Positions 4,993 through 13,114 are shown, numbered from the stretch's first letter. The stretch is 14,054 nucleotides of DNA from MKRK01 sp001896915 (GCA_937973935.1 CALJJF010000259.1:1-14054), one strand, 5' to 3'. Numbers and translations are program-made. Notes: generated by a model not told the origin, from the sequence alone.

Positions 4993-6291
4993 ATGCAATA
5001 TGACGAGTTTGAAAATGAAGACTACGAACAAGAGTATGAATTTGCTTTTGATGGTCACGGAAAAGATAACTGCTGTGAGAAACTCTGTGAGGAGTATTAT
5101 CAAAAATTACGTGATAAATGGCTTGATTATTTCTGTGCAAAACACGATGCGTGCTGTACCAAAGCATGCAGAGAATATTATAAGCGCAAATACGAGGAAT
5201 GCGAACAATATTTCAAGGAGAAAATCCGTTGTTGCAAAGAAAAATGCAAGCATCATGACCCCTGCTGCCCCGGACCGACCGGACCAACAGGCCCCACAGG
5301 CCCCACAGGGCCGAGAGGTCCCCAGGGCTGTCCTGGTGAGCGTGGACCCATAGGGCCCACAGGACCTGAAGGCTGTCCGGGGCCCAAGGGCGACACAGGA
5401 CCCACAGGACCGAGAGGACCCGAAGGCTGTCCGGGACCCAAAGGCGACACAGGACCTACAGGACCCAAGGGAGATCCCGGTGCCACAGGCGCAACGGGAG
5501 CCACAGGTGCAACGGGACCCACAGGACCGAGAGGACCCGAAGGCTGTCCGGGACCCAAGGGCGATACAGGACCCACAGGACCGAGAGGACCTGAAGGTTG
5601 TCCGGGACCCAAGGGCTGTCCGGGACCCAAAGGCGACACAGGACCTACAGGACCCAAAGGTGATCCCGGTGCCACAGGCGCAACAGGCGCAACAGGTGCA
5701 ACGGGACCAACAGGACCGAGAGGACCCGAAGGTTGTCCGGGACCCAAGGGCGATACAGGGCCGAGAGGACCACAAGGCATTCAGGGCGAACCCGGTCCCA
5801 GAGGCTCTATCGGACCCGTAGGACCAGCAGGCCCCACAGGTCCTATGGGACCGGCAGGACCCTCAGGCGTTTTGAATTATGCAGACTTTTTTGCATTGAT
5901 GCCTTGTGACAACGCCAATCAGGTCGACCCCGGCAAGGATGTTTGCTTCCCGAATGACGGTCCGAACAGCGGCTATGCAATTTCCCGCATTGGTCCCGAT
6001 GCATTTGTTCTGACGAATGCAGGCACCTATCAGGTGCAGTTCCAAGCAAGCGTAGCGGAGGCAGGACAGCTTGTTCTGACACTGAACGGACGTGAGCTGA
6101 ATTACACGGTTGTGGGACGTTATGGCGGCAGCACTCAAATTGTCGGTATTGCTTTGGTGAATACGACATGCAGAGATGCGGTTTTGTCTGTCAGAAACCC
6201 GAAATGCAGCTGCAACTCCCTCACGCTCACCCCGTTTGCGGGCGGACAAAAGGCAGTATCGGCACATTTGGTTATCACACAGATCGGATAG
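4993..6291 (+). CDS. Cys-rich collagen-like surface/exosporium-type protein with BclA-like C-terminal domain
   Basis: 432 aa in three parts. Residues 1-93 are acidic then basic, helical and very Cys-rich (13 Cys, including four CC pairs), with no signal peptide. Residues 94-291 (nt 5272-5865) are 66 uninterrupted Gly-X-Y triplets, mainly GPT, GAT, GDT, GPK and GPE, with seven GCP triplets placing Cys inside the helix; 25 triplets have Thr in the Y position. Residues 292-432 form a beta-rich domain (TNAGTYQVQFQASV, LTLNGREL, STQIVGIALV, AHLVITQIG) like the C1q/TNF-like trimerising tip of BclA and related proteins. Known relatives form hair-like filaments on spores; spore location here is inference. 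Ribosome site AAAGGAG ends 13 nt before the ATG, which is long. The convergent glycosyltransferase may modify its Thr residues. Confidence 0.9.
   Translation: MQYDEFENEDYEQEYEFAFDGHGKDNCCEKLCEEYYQKLRDKWLDYFCAKHDACCTKACREYYKRKYEECEQYFKEKIRCCKEKCKHHDPCCPGPTGPTGPTGPTGPRGPQGCPGERGPIGPTGPEGCPGPKGDTGPTGPRGPEGCPGPKGDTGPTGPKGDPGATGATGATGATGPTGPRGPEGCPGPKGDTGPTGPRGPEGCPGPKGCPGPKGDTGPTGPKGDPGATGATGATGATGPTGPRGPEGCPGPKGDTGPRGPQGIQGEPGPRGSIGPVGPAGPTGPMGPAGPSGVLNYADFFALMPCDNANQVDPGKDVCFPNDGPNSGYAISRIGPDAFVLTNAGTYQVQFQASVAEAGQLVLTLNGRELNYTVVGRYGGSTQIVGIALVNTTCRDAVLSVRNPKCSCNSLTLTPFAGGQKAVSAHLVITQIG
5416..5721 (+). repeat. Duplicated blocks inside the collagen-coding region
   Basis: A 117-bp block coding for 13 triplets (5416-5532, GPE-GCP-GPK-GDT-GPT-GPK-GDP-four GAT-GPT-GPR) recurs at 5587-5721 with one extra GCP-GPK pair (18 bp). 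The two blocks are nearly identical at the DNA level, so length change by slippage or recombination is likely. Confidence 0.8.
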
Positions 6292-6297
6292 GTGAAA

Positions 6298-6330
6298 CAA
6301 AAAAGCACGGCTGGGTTCAGTCGTGCTTTT
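6298..6330. terminator. Shared bidirectional terminator between collagen-like and glycosyltransferase genes
   Basis: AAAAGCACGGCTG (6301-6313), GGTT, CAGTCGTGCTTTT (6318-6330), one G-U pair. The last codons and stop (6317-6319) of the leftward glycosyltransferase gene lie inside the hairpin. Confidence 0.85.
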
Positions 6331-7435
6331 CTTGTTCTGTTTCAGAGGTCGGGTTGCATGCAGCGGCAATGATGACGAGATTTTCCTGAAGCCGTAAGTC
6401 ATCGGGTTGGTAAGACAGCGCCTTTTTTGCGTGATGCAGTGCCTTCTCATACATACCCAGCCGGTAACAGCTGAGCGCTGCCAGGTCGTCGGGGGTATGG
6501 TCCCAGCAATAACCCATGTTGACATACGATTCAGACTTTTCAGATATTCTAAGGGCCCGGGAGGTGAGATAAAACACTGTTTCCCAATCGTTTAGGGTGT
6601 AGGCAAGCTTTGCAAACTCAATATAGGGTTCTCTCATATAGTCGCATTCCGCTATGCTGCGAAAGTACCAGCGATACGCTTCCGTATTGTTATGAAGTGC
6701 GTAACAGGATTTTGCAATCCATCGCATGGAGGCACAGCGTTCCTCCTTCCATACGGCAGAATTCAGTTTCAGATGCTGTTGCAGTGTTTCAATGCATTTT
6801 TCCCACATGGAGCGGTACATATACTCTCGGCCAAGATAATAAACAACACGGTCATCCTCGGGAAATTCTTTTGCCGCTTGTTCCAGCAGAGGAAGATAAG
6901 AGCTGCGGGATTTTTCGGCATCTGGATAATGGTCGAGCACCATGCCCTTGGCAAACACGATTTTTTCCGGCTGGTTTCCCACATACTTCAGGCATTCGTG
7001 AACAGGATAGACCCATTTGTAATCGAAGCGGGAATGGGCTTTGAAATAATTGAACTGGACGTCGGGGGAACCGTCTGCTTTTTGGCTCCAGTTATAGAGA
7101 TATCTTGCTGTTTTTGCTTCCGGGTCCCATGCTTCCTCCAGCTTTTTTCGCCACCCGGGACGGAACCGTTCGTCCAGGTCGGTACAGACGCAGATGTCAA
7201 CATCGTGGGGAACATGATTCAATGATAGATTCCTTGCCACATCAAACCGCCAGGGATTGATTTTGTTGCGATGGACAACAACGCCAAGCTCCCGCAGCCG
7301 TTCCGCCGTGCCGTCTGTCGAGCCTGTATCGGTCACCACAATGATATCCGCTTCACTCATAGACGCTACCCAGCTATCAGCAAAGGAAAGCTCGTCTTTG
7401 CAAATTGCATAAACGCATATTTTATATTGCTTCAA
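6317..7435 (-). CDS. Family 2 glycosyltransferase with C-terminal TPR-like repeats
   Basis: 372 aa from the chosen start. The N-terminal GT-A domain opens with YKICVYAICKDE, then DTGSTDGT (residues 36-43, nucleotide-sugar binding) and the metal-binding DxD in CTDLDE (D86, D88). From about residue 165 the sequence is helical with TPR-like periodicity (DDRVVYYLGREYMYRSMWEKCIETL, CYRLGMYEKALHHAKKAL), as in GT2-TPR proteins that modify peptides and surface proteins. It likely transfers sugar from a nucleotide-sugar donor in the cytoplasm. Start: GGAG lies 8 nt before a TTG at 7433-7435 but touches a GTG at 7442-7444, so TTG is preferred; GTG would add three residues. A TATAAT (7475-7480, minus strand) upstream lacks a good -35. 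It is convergent with the collagen-like gene, which makes that protein the natural acceptor candidate (inference). Confidence 0.85.
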   Translation of the reverse strand: MKQYKICVYAICKDELSFADSWVASMSEADIIVVTDTGSTDGTAERLRELGVVVHRNKINPWRFDVARNLSLNHVPHDVDICVCTDLDERFRPGWRKKLEEAWDPEAKTARYLYNWSQKADGSPDVQFNYFKAHSRFDYKWVYPVHECLKYVGNQPEKIVFAKGMVLDHYPDAEKSRSSYLPLLEQAAKEFPEDDRVVYYLGREYMYRSMWEKCIETLQQHLKLNSAVWKEERCASMRWIAKSCYALHNNTEAYRWYFRSIAECDYMREPYIEFAKLAYTLNDWETVFYLTSRALRISEKSESYVNMGYCWDHTPDDLAALSCYRLGMYEKALHHAKKALSYQPDDLRLQENLVIIAAACNPTSETEQEKHD

Positions 7436-7547
7436 ATAATCCACTCCGTTTTGTATTGTTTGCCTCGCTACTTAATTATATGACCGGGCAATGTCGTTGA
7501 TACTCTGAAAATGGAAAAAGGGGGATATTACAGATTTGCAACAAATA

Positions 7548-7576
7548 TTGACTTTTAGAAGGGAAAGGGATAGAAT
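7548..7576 (+). promoter_or_regulatory. SigA promoter of the paralogous membrane-protein pair
   Basis: TTGACT (7548-7553), 17-bp spacer, TAGAAT (7571-7576). Transcription would start near 7583, 53 nt before the first ATG. Confidence 0.7.
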
Positions 7577-7635
7577 AGTTGAAACATTGCAGGATGAATG
7601 ATGGCTATTATAAAATTTTTAATGGGGTATGAACA

Positions 7636-8418
7636 ATGAAAAGAAAGGCTTTTTATTTGGTTTCCTCAGTTTTTCTGGCAGCGGTTTGTGGTGTCCTGTC
7701 TGTTTTGATTGCAGGCGCATTGAACCCAGGTAACCAAAACACAAGCAGTAAAATTGACTGGAACCCGACTACAGCCGTACCGGAAAAGAGAGAAATCAAT
7801 TTTTTAGGCGAGAAACGGGCAATAACATGGGGAAAGACTTATCGTTACAACAAACAAATTTATAAAGTGTTTACAGATGAGAAGGGAAATTTTTATTTCT
7901 TTGATGAAAAAAGCAATTTCAGCGGGTATACCAACAAAGCGGATTTAGTGGACTTTTGGAACAAACCCGGCTTGGATAAAGGAACAAATAAGAAAACAGT
8001 AGAACAATTTTTAAATGAGCATGTAAAGCTCTCTGATTTTACTTTTGCATACGATTCTTATTTTGAAAATGACAAGTTCAGAAGATATACTTACAATAAA
8101 TATCTCAATGGTTTTGAAACTGCAGAAAAAATCGAAGTGGATATCTACGATTTTGGTGTGATAAGTTCTTTCCGCCACGAAAAAATCGGTGTGTTTGATA
8201 CAATAAAGCTTCCGAACATTGACATGAATGCGCTCAAAGCAAAGCTGAATACGGAGATAAAAGGCAAATATAAAGGCAATATATCCTATGAAATCAATCA
8301 GCAGAGCGGGACATACATAGACATAGACGACAACGGAAAACCGGTAATGGCATTTGACGTTACCGTAAAGGCAAATGAAGAGACAATGAGCGATATCTTC
8401 AATATTGCTTTGCAGTAG
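7636..8418 (+). CDS. Membrane-anchored protein, first of a tandem paralogous pair (PepSY/YcdB-like suspected)
   Basis: 260 aa, function unknown. An N-terminal anchor (KRKAFYLVSSVFLAAVCGVL, residues 2-21, continuing to about 28) follows a short basic start, so the rest should lie outside the membrane. No lipobox Cys is placed as expected. The body has KVFTDEKGNFYFFDEKSNFSGY, a helical VEQFLNEHV segment, beta strands ending in VDIYDFGVISSFRH, and LPNIDMNALKAKLNTEI near the C-terminus. The next protein has the same landmarks in the same order, so the two arose by duplication. The helix plus four-strand layout recalls PepSY/YcdB-type domains, which is a tentative fold guess. GGGG (7624-7627) serves as ribosome site. 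The two genes share one promoter and one terminator. Confidence 0.7.
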   Translation: MKRKAFYLVSSVFLAAVCGVLSVLIAGALNPGNQNTSSKIDWNPTTAVPEKREINFLGEKRAITWGKTYRYNKQIYKVFTDEKGNFYFFDEKSNFSGYTNKADLVDFWNKPGLDKGTNKKTVEQFLNEHVKLSDFTFAYDSYFENDKFRRYTYNKYLNGFETAEKIEVDIYDFGVISSFRHEKIGVFDTIKLPNIDMNALKAKLNTEIKGKYKGNISYEINQQSGTYIDIDDNGKPVMAFDVTVKANEETMSDIFNIALQ

Positions 8419-8432
8419 GGGCGGTGGGTGTA

Positions 8433-9299
8433 ATGAAAATATTAAAACGGATATTTAGGTCCTTTTTGGTTTTGACTGCGGTTTTGTTCGGAGTTTACAT
8501 AACTATATTGTGCGTGAGCCAACCCCAAAGGGAAACCAAAATAAATGAGCCGTTGGTGAAAGCAGATACGAACGATAAAAACGTGAAATATATCAGAGTA
8601 AAGGGCGACTATATTAAAATAACCAATAAAAATGCGGGTGTTAAGGCAACCGAAAAGGTCGATGATGCATTTACCCAGACCAATGATGTATATGACACTT
8701 TTTTGGATGATAAAAAGAACACGTATGAATTTTTCAATAGTTCGGATACGTTGGTAAGGTATCAACAGTATGATGCGTTTAAAGAATTTGCGAATGCTAT
8801 GGTTGATCCGCCCATCACCAAAGACAGAGCAAAAGCATTGGCAGATAGCTTTTTGGCTGACTTTGCAGTGGATTTAAGCGGCTATTCCTTTATTGAAGTA
8901 GCGGAATATACCGAACGCAATTTGTATAATGTAATTTACGGAAAGCCAATCGGTGGCTGTGTAACAATTGATTGTGCCGAAGTTTCTATAAGAAAAGACG
9001 GATTTTTGAGAGAATTTTCGCAGACCGTTAAAGGTGTTTATGACGGAAAACAAGCCCCCAATATTGACGAATCGAAGCTGAAAGCAGGACTTGAGAAAAA
9101 AATTAAACAGGAGTTTGGGGAAGGACTTGTTAAATTTGAAATTCGAAACAAAAGCGATAAAAGGCTTTCTGTAGATATAATGGGAAACTGGAGTTTAGCC
9201 GTAACCGCATATGTACAAACAAAAATGGATGGTTCATTCGGCGGCTTGCCACGGAATTATAATTTTCATACAAGGGAAAACAAATGGGTATATGAATAA
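8433..9299 (+). CDS. Membrane-anchored protein, second of the tandem paralogous pair
   Basis: 288 aa, function unknown. A basic N-terminus (MKILKRIFR) and one hydrophobic segment (about residues 10-28) anchor it with the body outside. Shared landmarks with its neighbour are DDKKNTYEFFNSSDTLVRY, ADSFLADFAVDLSGYSFIEV, AEVSIRKDGFLREFSQ and PNIDESKLKAGLEKKI. Overall identity is low, so the duplication is old. The start is taken at ATG 8433, with the G-rich tail of the previous gene (8418-8429) as ribosome site. A GTG at 8424 would add three residues but leaves no room for one. Only 14 nt separate it from the preceding stop, so the pair is an operon. A strong terminator overlaps the stop region. 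Confidence 0.7.
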   Translation: MKILKRIFRSFLVLTAVLFGVYITILCVSQPQRETKINEPLVKADTNDKNVKYIRVKGDYIKITNKNAGVKATEKVDDAFTQTNDVYDTFLDDKKNTYEFFNSSDTLVRYQQYDAFKEFANAMVDPPITKDRAKALADSFLADFAVDLSGYSFIEVAEYTERNLYNVIYGKPIGGCVTIDCAEVSIRKDGFLREFSQTVKGVYDGKQAPNIDESKLKAGLEKKIKQEFGEGLVKFEIRNKSDKRLSVDIMGNWSLAVTAYVQTKMDGSFGGLPRNYNFHTRENKWVYE

Positions 9300-9328
9300 A
9301 AAATCGGGGCAATCGCCCCGATTTTTTT
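9298..9328. terminator. Bidirectional terminator after the paralogous pair and the GH130 gene
   Basis: ATCGGGGC (9303-9310), AATC, GCCCCGAT (9315-9322), with A-rich left and T7 right flanks. It serves the rightward pair, and for leftward transcription lies directly after the restored GH130 stop at 9327-9329. Confidence 0.85.
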
Positions 9329-10309
9329 AATAGGAATTGTTTTTGATATAATCAATGAGCTCGTCCGCTTGACAGAACGCCATGGCAACGACAGTATCGG
9401 CGGCGCCGTAGTAGATAGCGATGCGTCCTGTGTCGGCATCCTGCAGTGTGGCACAAGGAAAGCAGACCATAGGGACATCGCCGATCTGCTCATAGGCTTT
9501 TGGGGAGAGAGCAAATAGGGCTTCAATCTGTATTTCACCTTCCAGGGTTCGTCCTTGTCCAGGATCGCAGCGGAAAAGCTGTAAACCAAGGTGCTGCAGG
9601 TTTGCATCACCCCGTGGTAGAATAACAGCCAGCCTTCTTTGGTTTCAATGGGAATGGGACCTGCGCCGATTTTCATCCAGCCCCAGCCCCCTGTGGGTTT
9701 CATTACCAAGCGGTGCTTGCCCCAAAAGGTCATGTCCGGGCTTTCGCTGTAGAAGATATCACCGAAAGGGGTATGGCTGTTATCGGACGGCCGGCTCAGC
9801 ATGGCAAAATTGCCGTTGATTTTTTTGGGAAAGAGAACGCCGTTGCGGTTAAAGGGCAAAAAGGAGTTTTCCAGCTGATAGAAATTTACGAAATCCGTCG
9901 TCCATGCAACGCCGATGGTGGGCATGCCTTTGTAGCCGTTACACCAGGTCACATAATATTTATCATCGATTTTACAGACCCGGGGGTCATACCCGTATTC
10001 AAACACGCTCATTTCCTCGTTGTCTGCGGTGAACCGGATGCATTCCTCTTCAATATCCCAATTGACGCCGTCCTTGCTTCTGCCCACATGAAGTGTGTGC
10101 TCAAAGGTGGTCAAATCAATGCGGAACACGCCGATGAAGCCGCCCTCCCAGGGGACCACCGCACTGTTGAACACGCTGTTGCAGCCAAAGAACAGATCCC
10201 GCTGTATAATCGGGTTTTTCCCGCTTCTCCAGATGACGTCCGGGCAACCCTCCGGTTTGTCTTCCCAGGGCATATTCGGCAAAGCATCACCGATAATCAT
10301 ATTACTCAT
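9327..10309 (-). pseudogene. GH130 beta-mannoside phosphorylase, frameshifted near the C-terminus
   Basis: Glycoside hydrolase family 130 enzymes phosphorolyse beta-1,4-mannosides to mannose 1-phosphate. Family marks are IIGDALPNMPWEDKPEGC at the N-terminus, FNSAVVPWEGGFIGVFR, YGYDPRVCKIDDKYYVTWCN (D108 matches the conserved general acid), FNRNGVLFPKKINGNFAMLSRPSDN and IGAGPIPIETKEGWLLFYHG. This pattern fits subfamily GH130_2 (mannooligosaccharide or mannosyl-GlcNAc type). After SPQK (residue 271) the frame is lost. One added A in the A4 run at 9498-9501 would restore AYEQIGDVPMVCFPCATLQD and so on to a TAA at 9327-9329, giving 327 aa, a normal family length. Without it, translation runs 76 unrelated residues to 9266. 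AGGAG lies 8 nt before the ATG. Either a real recent mutation or a sequencing error. Confidence 0.88.
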
Positions 10310-10340
10310 GTTGGTTTCTCCTTCACTACAGAATAGTAAT

Positions 10341-10370
10341 ATTATAACGGAATTTTGCCTGTTGCAAAAT
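10341..10370 (-). promoter_or_regulatory. GH130 promoter with overlapping inverted repeat
   Basis: On the minus strand TATAAT (10341-10346) is preceded at 15 bp by TTGCAA (10362-10367). An inverted repeat ATTTTGC-N5-GCAAAAT (10352-10370) covers the -35 and spacer, as an operator would. Confidence 0.5.
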
Positions 10371-10424
10371 CAAAAATCAGTCTTAATATAAAACAAAAAT
10401 GAACGGTCAAACAAGTTGTTTTCA

Positions 10425-10453
10425 TTGACAATCCATGGGTTTGGAGATACAAT
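10425..10453 (+). promoter_or_regulatory. SigA promoter of the M6-type metalloprotease gene
   Basis: TTGACA (10425-10430), 17-bp spacer, TACAAT (10448-10453). The transcript would start near 10460, leaving a ~215-nt leader (10460-10675). The leader holds only very short ORFs, such as 10526-10576 (MKILNNFRQSNFAVLL) behind GGGGA. No riboswitch or terminator was recognised in it. Confidence 0.75.
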
Positions 10454-10675
10454 GGAGTTACAAAAATTGTATCGAAAGGTGGAGCGGACAACGATAAAAG
10501 GAATGGCAAAACGGGGATTGAAAAAATGAAGATCCTGAATAATTTTAGGCAGTCAAATTTCGCTGTGCTGCTGTAGCTGTACGGTTTGAAGATTTCTGAT
10601 TCCGTTTTTTTGCATGGTACGGAAATTCATTTAGGTTATGACATAAGCGATACTCAGAAAGGACTTGTTCAACAT

Positions 10676-13114
10676 ATGAAAAAAGGTCTTGTGAAATTAT
10701 TTATTTTCTTGGTTTTCTCCTTTGGGGCGGTCTTTTTTGGGTCCGGTTCGGCTGACGCCGCCATACTGAGAGACAAGCCTGTGACTCTCACCCAGCCGGA
10801 TGGCTCGTTGCTGGCGTGTTATATCAGCGGGGATGAATATTTAAACTATTATCATGACGGTAATGATAACGTGATTATCCAAAGTCCCGCAACCGGCTAT
10901 TACACCTATGCCGTGAACAGAAACGGTGATGCGGCGTCTTCCGGTGTTGTTGCCCGGAACAGTACATCATTCGGGTTTTCATTTGTCCAGAAACCAATCA
11001 ATGTAATGAGTGTTCAGCGCCTTTTGGAAAATGCCGATGAGGTGAAGGAAGAAATGGCGGCGGCTGCACAACGGGTTGCGGTTCGCCCCGCCCCTGTCAC
11101 AGGGACGTTGAACAGTCTGGCGATTTATATCCGTTTTCGTGACGAGGCGGAGTTTACCGATTCACAGGCGACCTACAACGATATGTTCAACAGCAGCACG
11201 GACGGGCAGGTCTCTTTAAAAAATTATTATAAAGAAGTTTCCGGCGGTATGCTGGTCATCAACACCCCCTTTTTTCCCGCCAACACAGGCACTACCGTAA
11301 AATCCTATCGGGATCCTTATGTTCGCAGGTACTATGAACCTTACAATTCCGTTACAAATCCCGGTGGTTATCGGGATGATACCGAGAGGATGATACGGGA
11401 ATATACGCTGTTAAAGAATGCGGTGGCTTCCATATCTTCTTCTGTTTCCACATCCTTGAATATTGACGGGGACAACAACGGATTTATCGACGATGTTTGT
11501 TTTATCGTGAACGGCGCAAGTGACGGATGGAGCGATTTGTTATGGCCTCACCAAATGAACCTGAGCGATGTGGGTCTTGCGAATATCACCATCAACAATA
11601 AAACCATGGACAATTATCAGTTTCAGTTGGTCAGCGATATGAACGTCAGCGTTTTGGCACACGAGACCTTTCATGTGCTCGGTGCGCCGGATCTGTATCA
11701 TTATTATGATTACACAACTCCCGTGGGTCCCTGGGATGTGATGGAGTATAACCTTGAAATCCCTCAGCATATGTCAGCCTATATGAAAATGAAATACGGG
11801 AAATGGATTTCAACCATTCCCGAAATCGATGAGAACGGCACCTATACTCTCGCCCCCAACACCGCATATATCATTCGGTCGCCCATTTCCGTCACGGAGT
11901 TTTATGTTGTGGAATACCGAAAAAAGGCAGGGATCTATGAAAGCAGCCTGCCCGGTTCCGGGTTGATTGTCCACCGCATCAACAGCAATTACTACGGCAA
12001 TGCCGACGGACCGCCCGACGAGGTGTATGTTTACCGCCCCTATAATTATGACAGCTATATATCCGATGCCAATTTCAGCAGTGATTACGGACGAGGTGAA
12101 ATCGGTGGAGACAGCAACCCCATGTTTTTGACAGATGGAGAAAACGGGGAGGTGCGAATCACCAGCATCGGCAGCTGCGGAAGCACCATCAGCTTTCAGG
12201 TGGTCTATCCATACGGTGAGCCGACGGATTTTGCCGTGAGGGATAGCGTTTTGACCCATTACATCGGCTCGGACGCGCAAATCATCATTCCCGGCAATCT
12301 GGATGTTACCGTGCTTGGAGAAAACGTCTTTTATAAAATGGAGAGTATTGTAGGGGTGCAGGTTCCCGAAGGAGTCACCGTCATCCGGGCCTCTGCTTTT
12401 GAAAAGTGCACAAAACTTGAAAAGGTTATCATTCCGACCAGTGTGACGAGCATTGGAGACGACGCCTTCAAGGGGTGCAACAAACTGGTGATTTACGGCT
12501 ATAAAGGGTCCTTCGCCGAACGCTATGCGACAGAAAACGGACTTTCATTTTCCGCTCTGCCGTTCATTGCCCCGCCGTCTGTATCGGCAACATCATCCGG
12601 GTTCAATAGCATCCAACTCAAAATCAGTCCTGTCGCCGGCGGAACGGGTTATGTGATATATCGTGCATTGTCACCCGACGGACCGTATCGCTATCTGTCT
12701 ACTATAACAGGCACAGAGTATACTGACACCGCATTGACAACGGGTACTGCCTATTATTATCGGGTATATCCCTTACAGACGATGGAGACATATCAAATAC
12801 CGGGAAGCGCTTCCACGGCGGTGATAGCAAGACCAATGCTAGGGATACCGAAATATACAGCAGCGGCCAAGGTGACACCCACAAGCATCCGGCTGGTGTG
12901 GAAGCCCACGGCAGGAGCATCGGGTTACATCATTTACCGGTATCATCCGGAAACAAAACGATACGAAATCGTCAAAATGCTTCCCGGAACTTCGTTCGTC
13001 AATACCGGCTTAAAAACCAGCACAGCGTATCTGTATCGGATTGCAGCATTTAAAATGGTCAACGGAAAAATGGTATGCGGTCTCTTGACCCATCCTATCT
13101 ACAGCAGAACATAA
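10676..13114 (+). CDS. Secreted M6-family (immune inhibitor A-like) metalloprotease with LRR_5 and FN3-like domains
   Basis: 812 aa from ATG 10676, where a signal peptide begins (MKKGLVKLFIFLVFSFGAVF, cleavage near ADA-A at about 28). AAAGGA ends 12 nt upstream; an in-frame TTG at 10586 would hide the signal peptide 30 residues inside. After a propeptide-like part (GSLLACYISGDEYLNYYHDG), the M6 catalytic domain starts near SLAIYIRFRDEAEF and has the zinc motif HETFH (329-333) in VLAHETFHVLGAPDLYHY, followed by GPWDVMEYN. Then come an LRR_5/BspA-type segment (about 518-621: VTVIRASAFEKCTKLEKVII, TSIGDDAFKGC) and two FN3-like domains (about 632-718 and 722-812), probably for binding surfaces or polymers. 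There is no LPxTG, so it is released or held non-covalently. It likely degrades host or dietary protein. Confidence 0.9.
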   Translation: MKKGLVKLFIFLVFSFGAVFFGSGSADAAILRDKPVTLTQPDGSLLACYISGDEYLNYYHDGNDNVIIQSPATGYYTYAVNRNGDAASSGVVARNSTSFGFSFVQKPINVMSVQRLLENADEVKEEMAAAAQRVAVRPAPVTGTLNSLAIYIRFRDEAEFTDSQATYNDMFNSSTDGQVSLKNYYKEVSGGMLVINTPFFPANTGTTVKSYRDPYVRRYYEPYNSVTNPGGYRDDTERMIREYTLLKNAVASISSSVSTSLNIDGDNNGFIDDVCFIVNGASDGWSDLLWPHQMNLSDVGLANITINNKTMDNYQFQLVSDMNVSVLAHETFHVLGAPDLYHYYDYTTPVGPWDVMEYNLEIPQHMSAYMKMKYGKWISTIPEIDENGTYTLAPNTAYIIRSPISVTEFYVVEYRKKAGIYESSLPGSGLIVHRINSNYYGNADGPPDEVYVYRPYNYDSYISDANFSSDYGRGEIGGDSNPMFLTDGENGEVRITSIGSCGSTISFQVVYPYGEPTDFAVRDSVLTHYIGSDAQIIIPGNLDVTVLGENVFYKMESIVGVQVPEGVTVIRASAFEKCTKLEKVIIPTSVTSIGDDAFKGCNKLVIYGYKGSFAERYATENGLSFSALPFIAPPSVSATSSGFNSIQLKISPVAGGTGYVIYRALSPDGPYRYLSTITGTEYTDTALTTGTAYYYRVYPLQTMETYQIPGSASTAVIARPMLGIPKYTAAAKVTPTSIRLVWKPTAGASGYIIYRYHPETKRYEIVKMLPGTSFVNTGLKTSTAYLYRIAAFKMVNGKMVCGLLTHPIYSRT

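Noticed and set aside
5253..5780. Long leftward ORFs rich in GPVGPVSPLGP or SRSCGS repeats opposite the collagen gene
   Set aside because: They are antisense images of the repetitive Gly-X-Y coding sequence, with no ribosome site or promoter; the rightward frame has the real N- and C-terminal domains.
9713..10336. Rightward 207-aa ORF opposite the GH130 gene
   Set aside because: It is a shadow of the GH130 coding frame; the leftward frame carries clear family motifs and a ribosome site.
10460..10675. Riboswitch in the protease leader
   Set aside because: No recognisable aptamer core or expression-platform terminator was seen.
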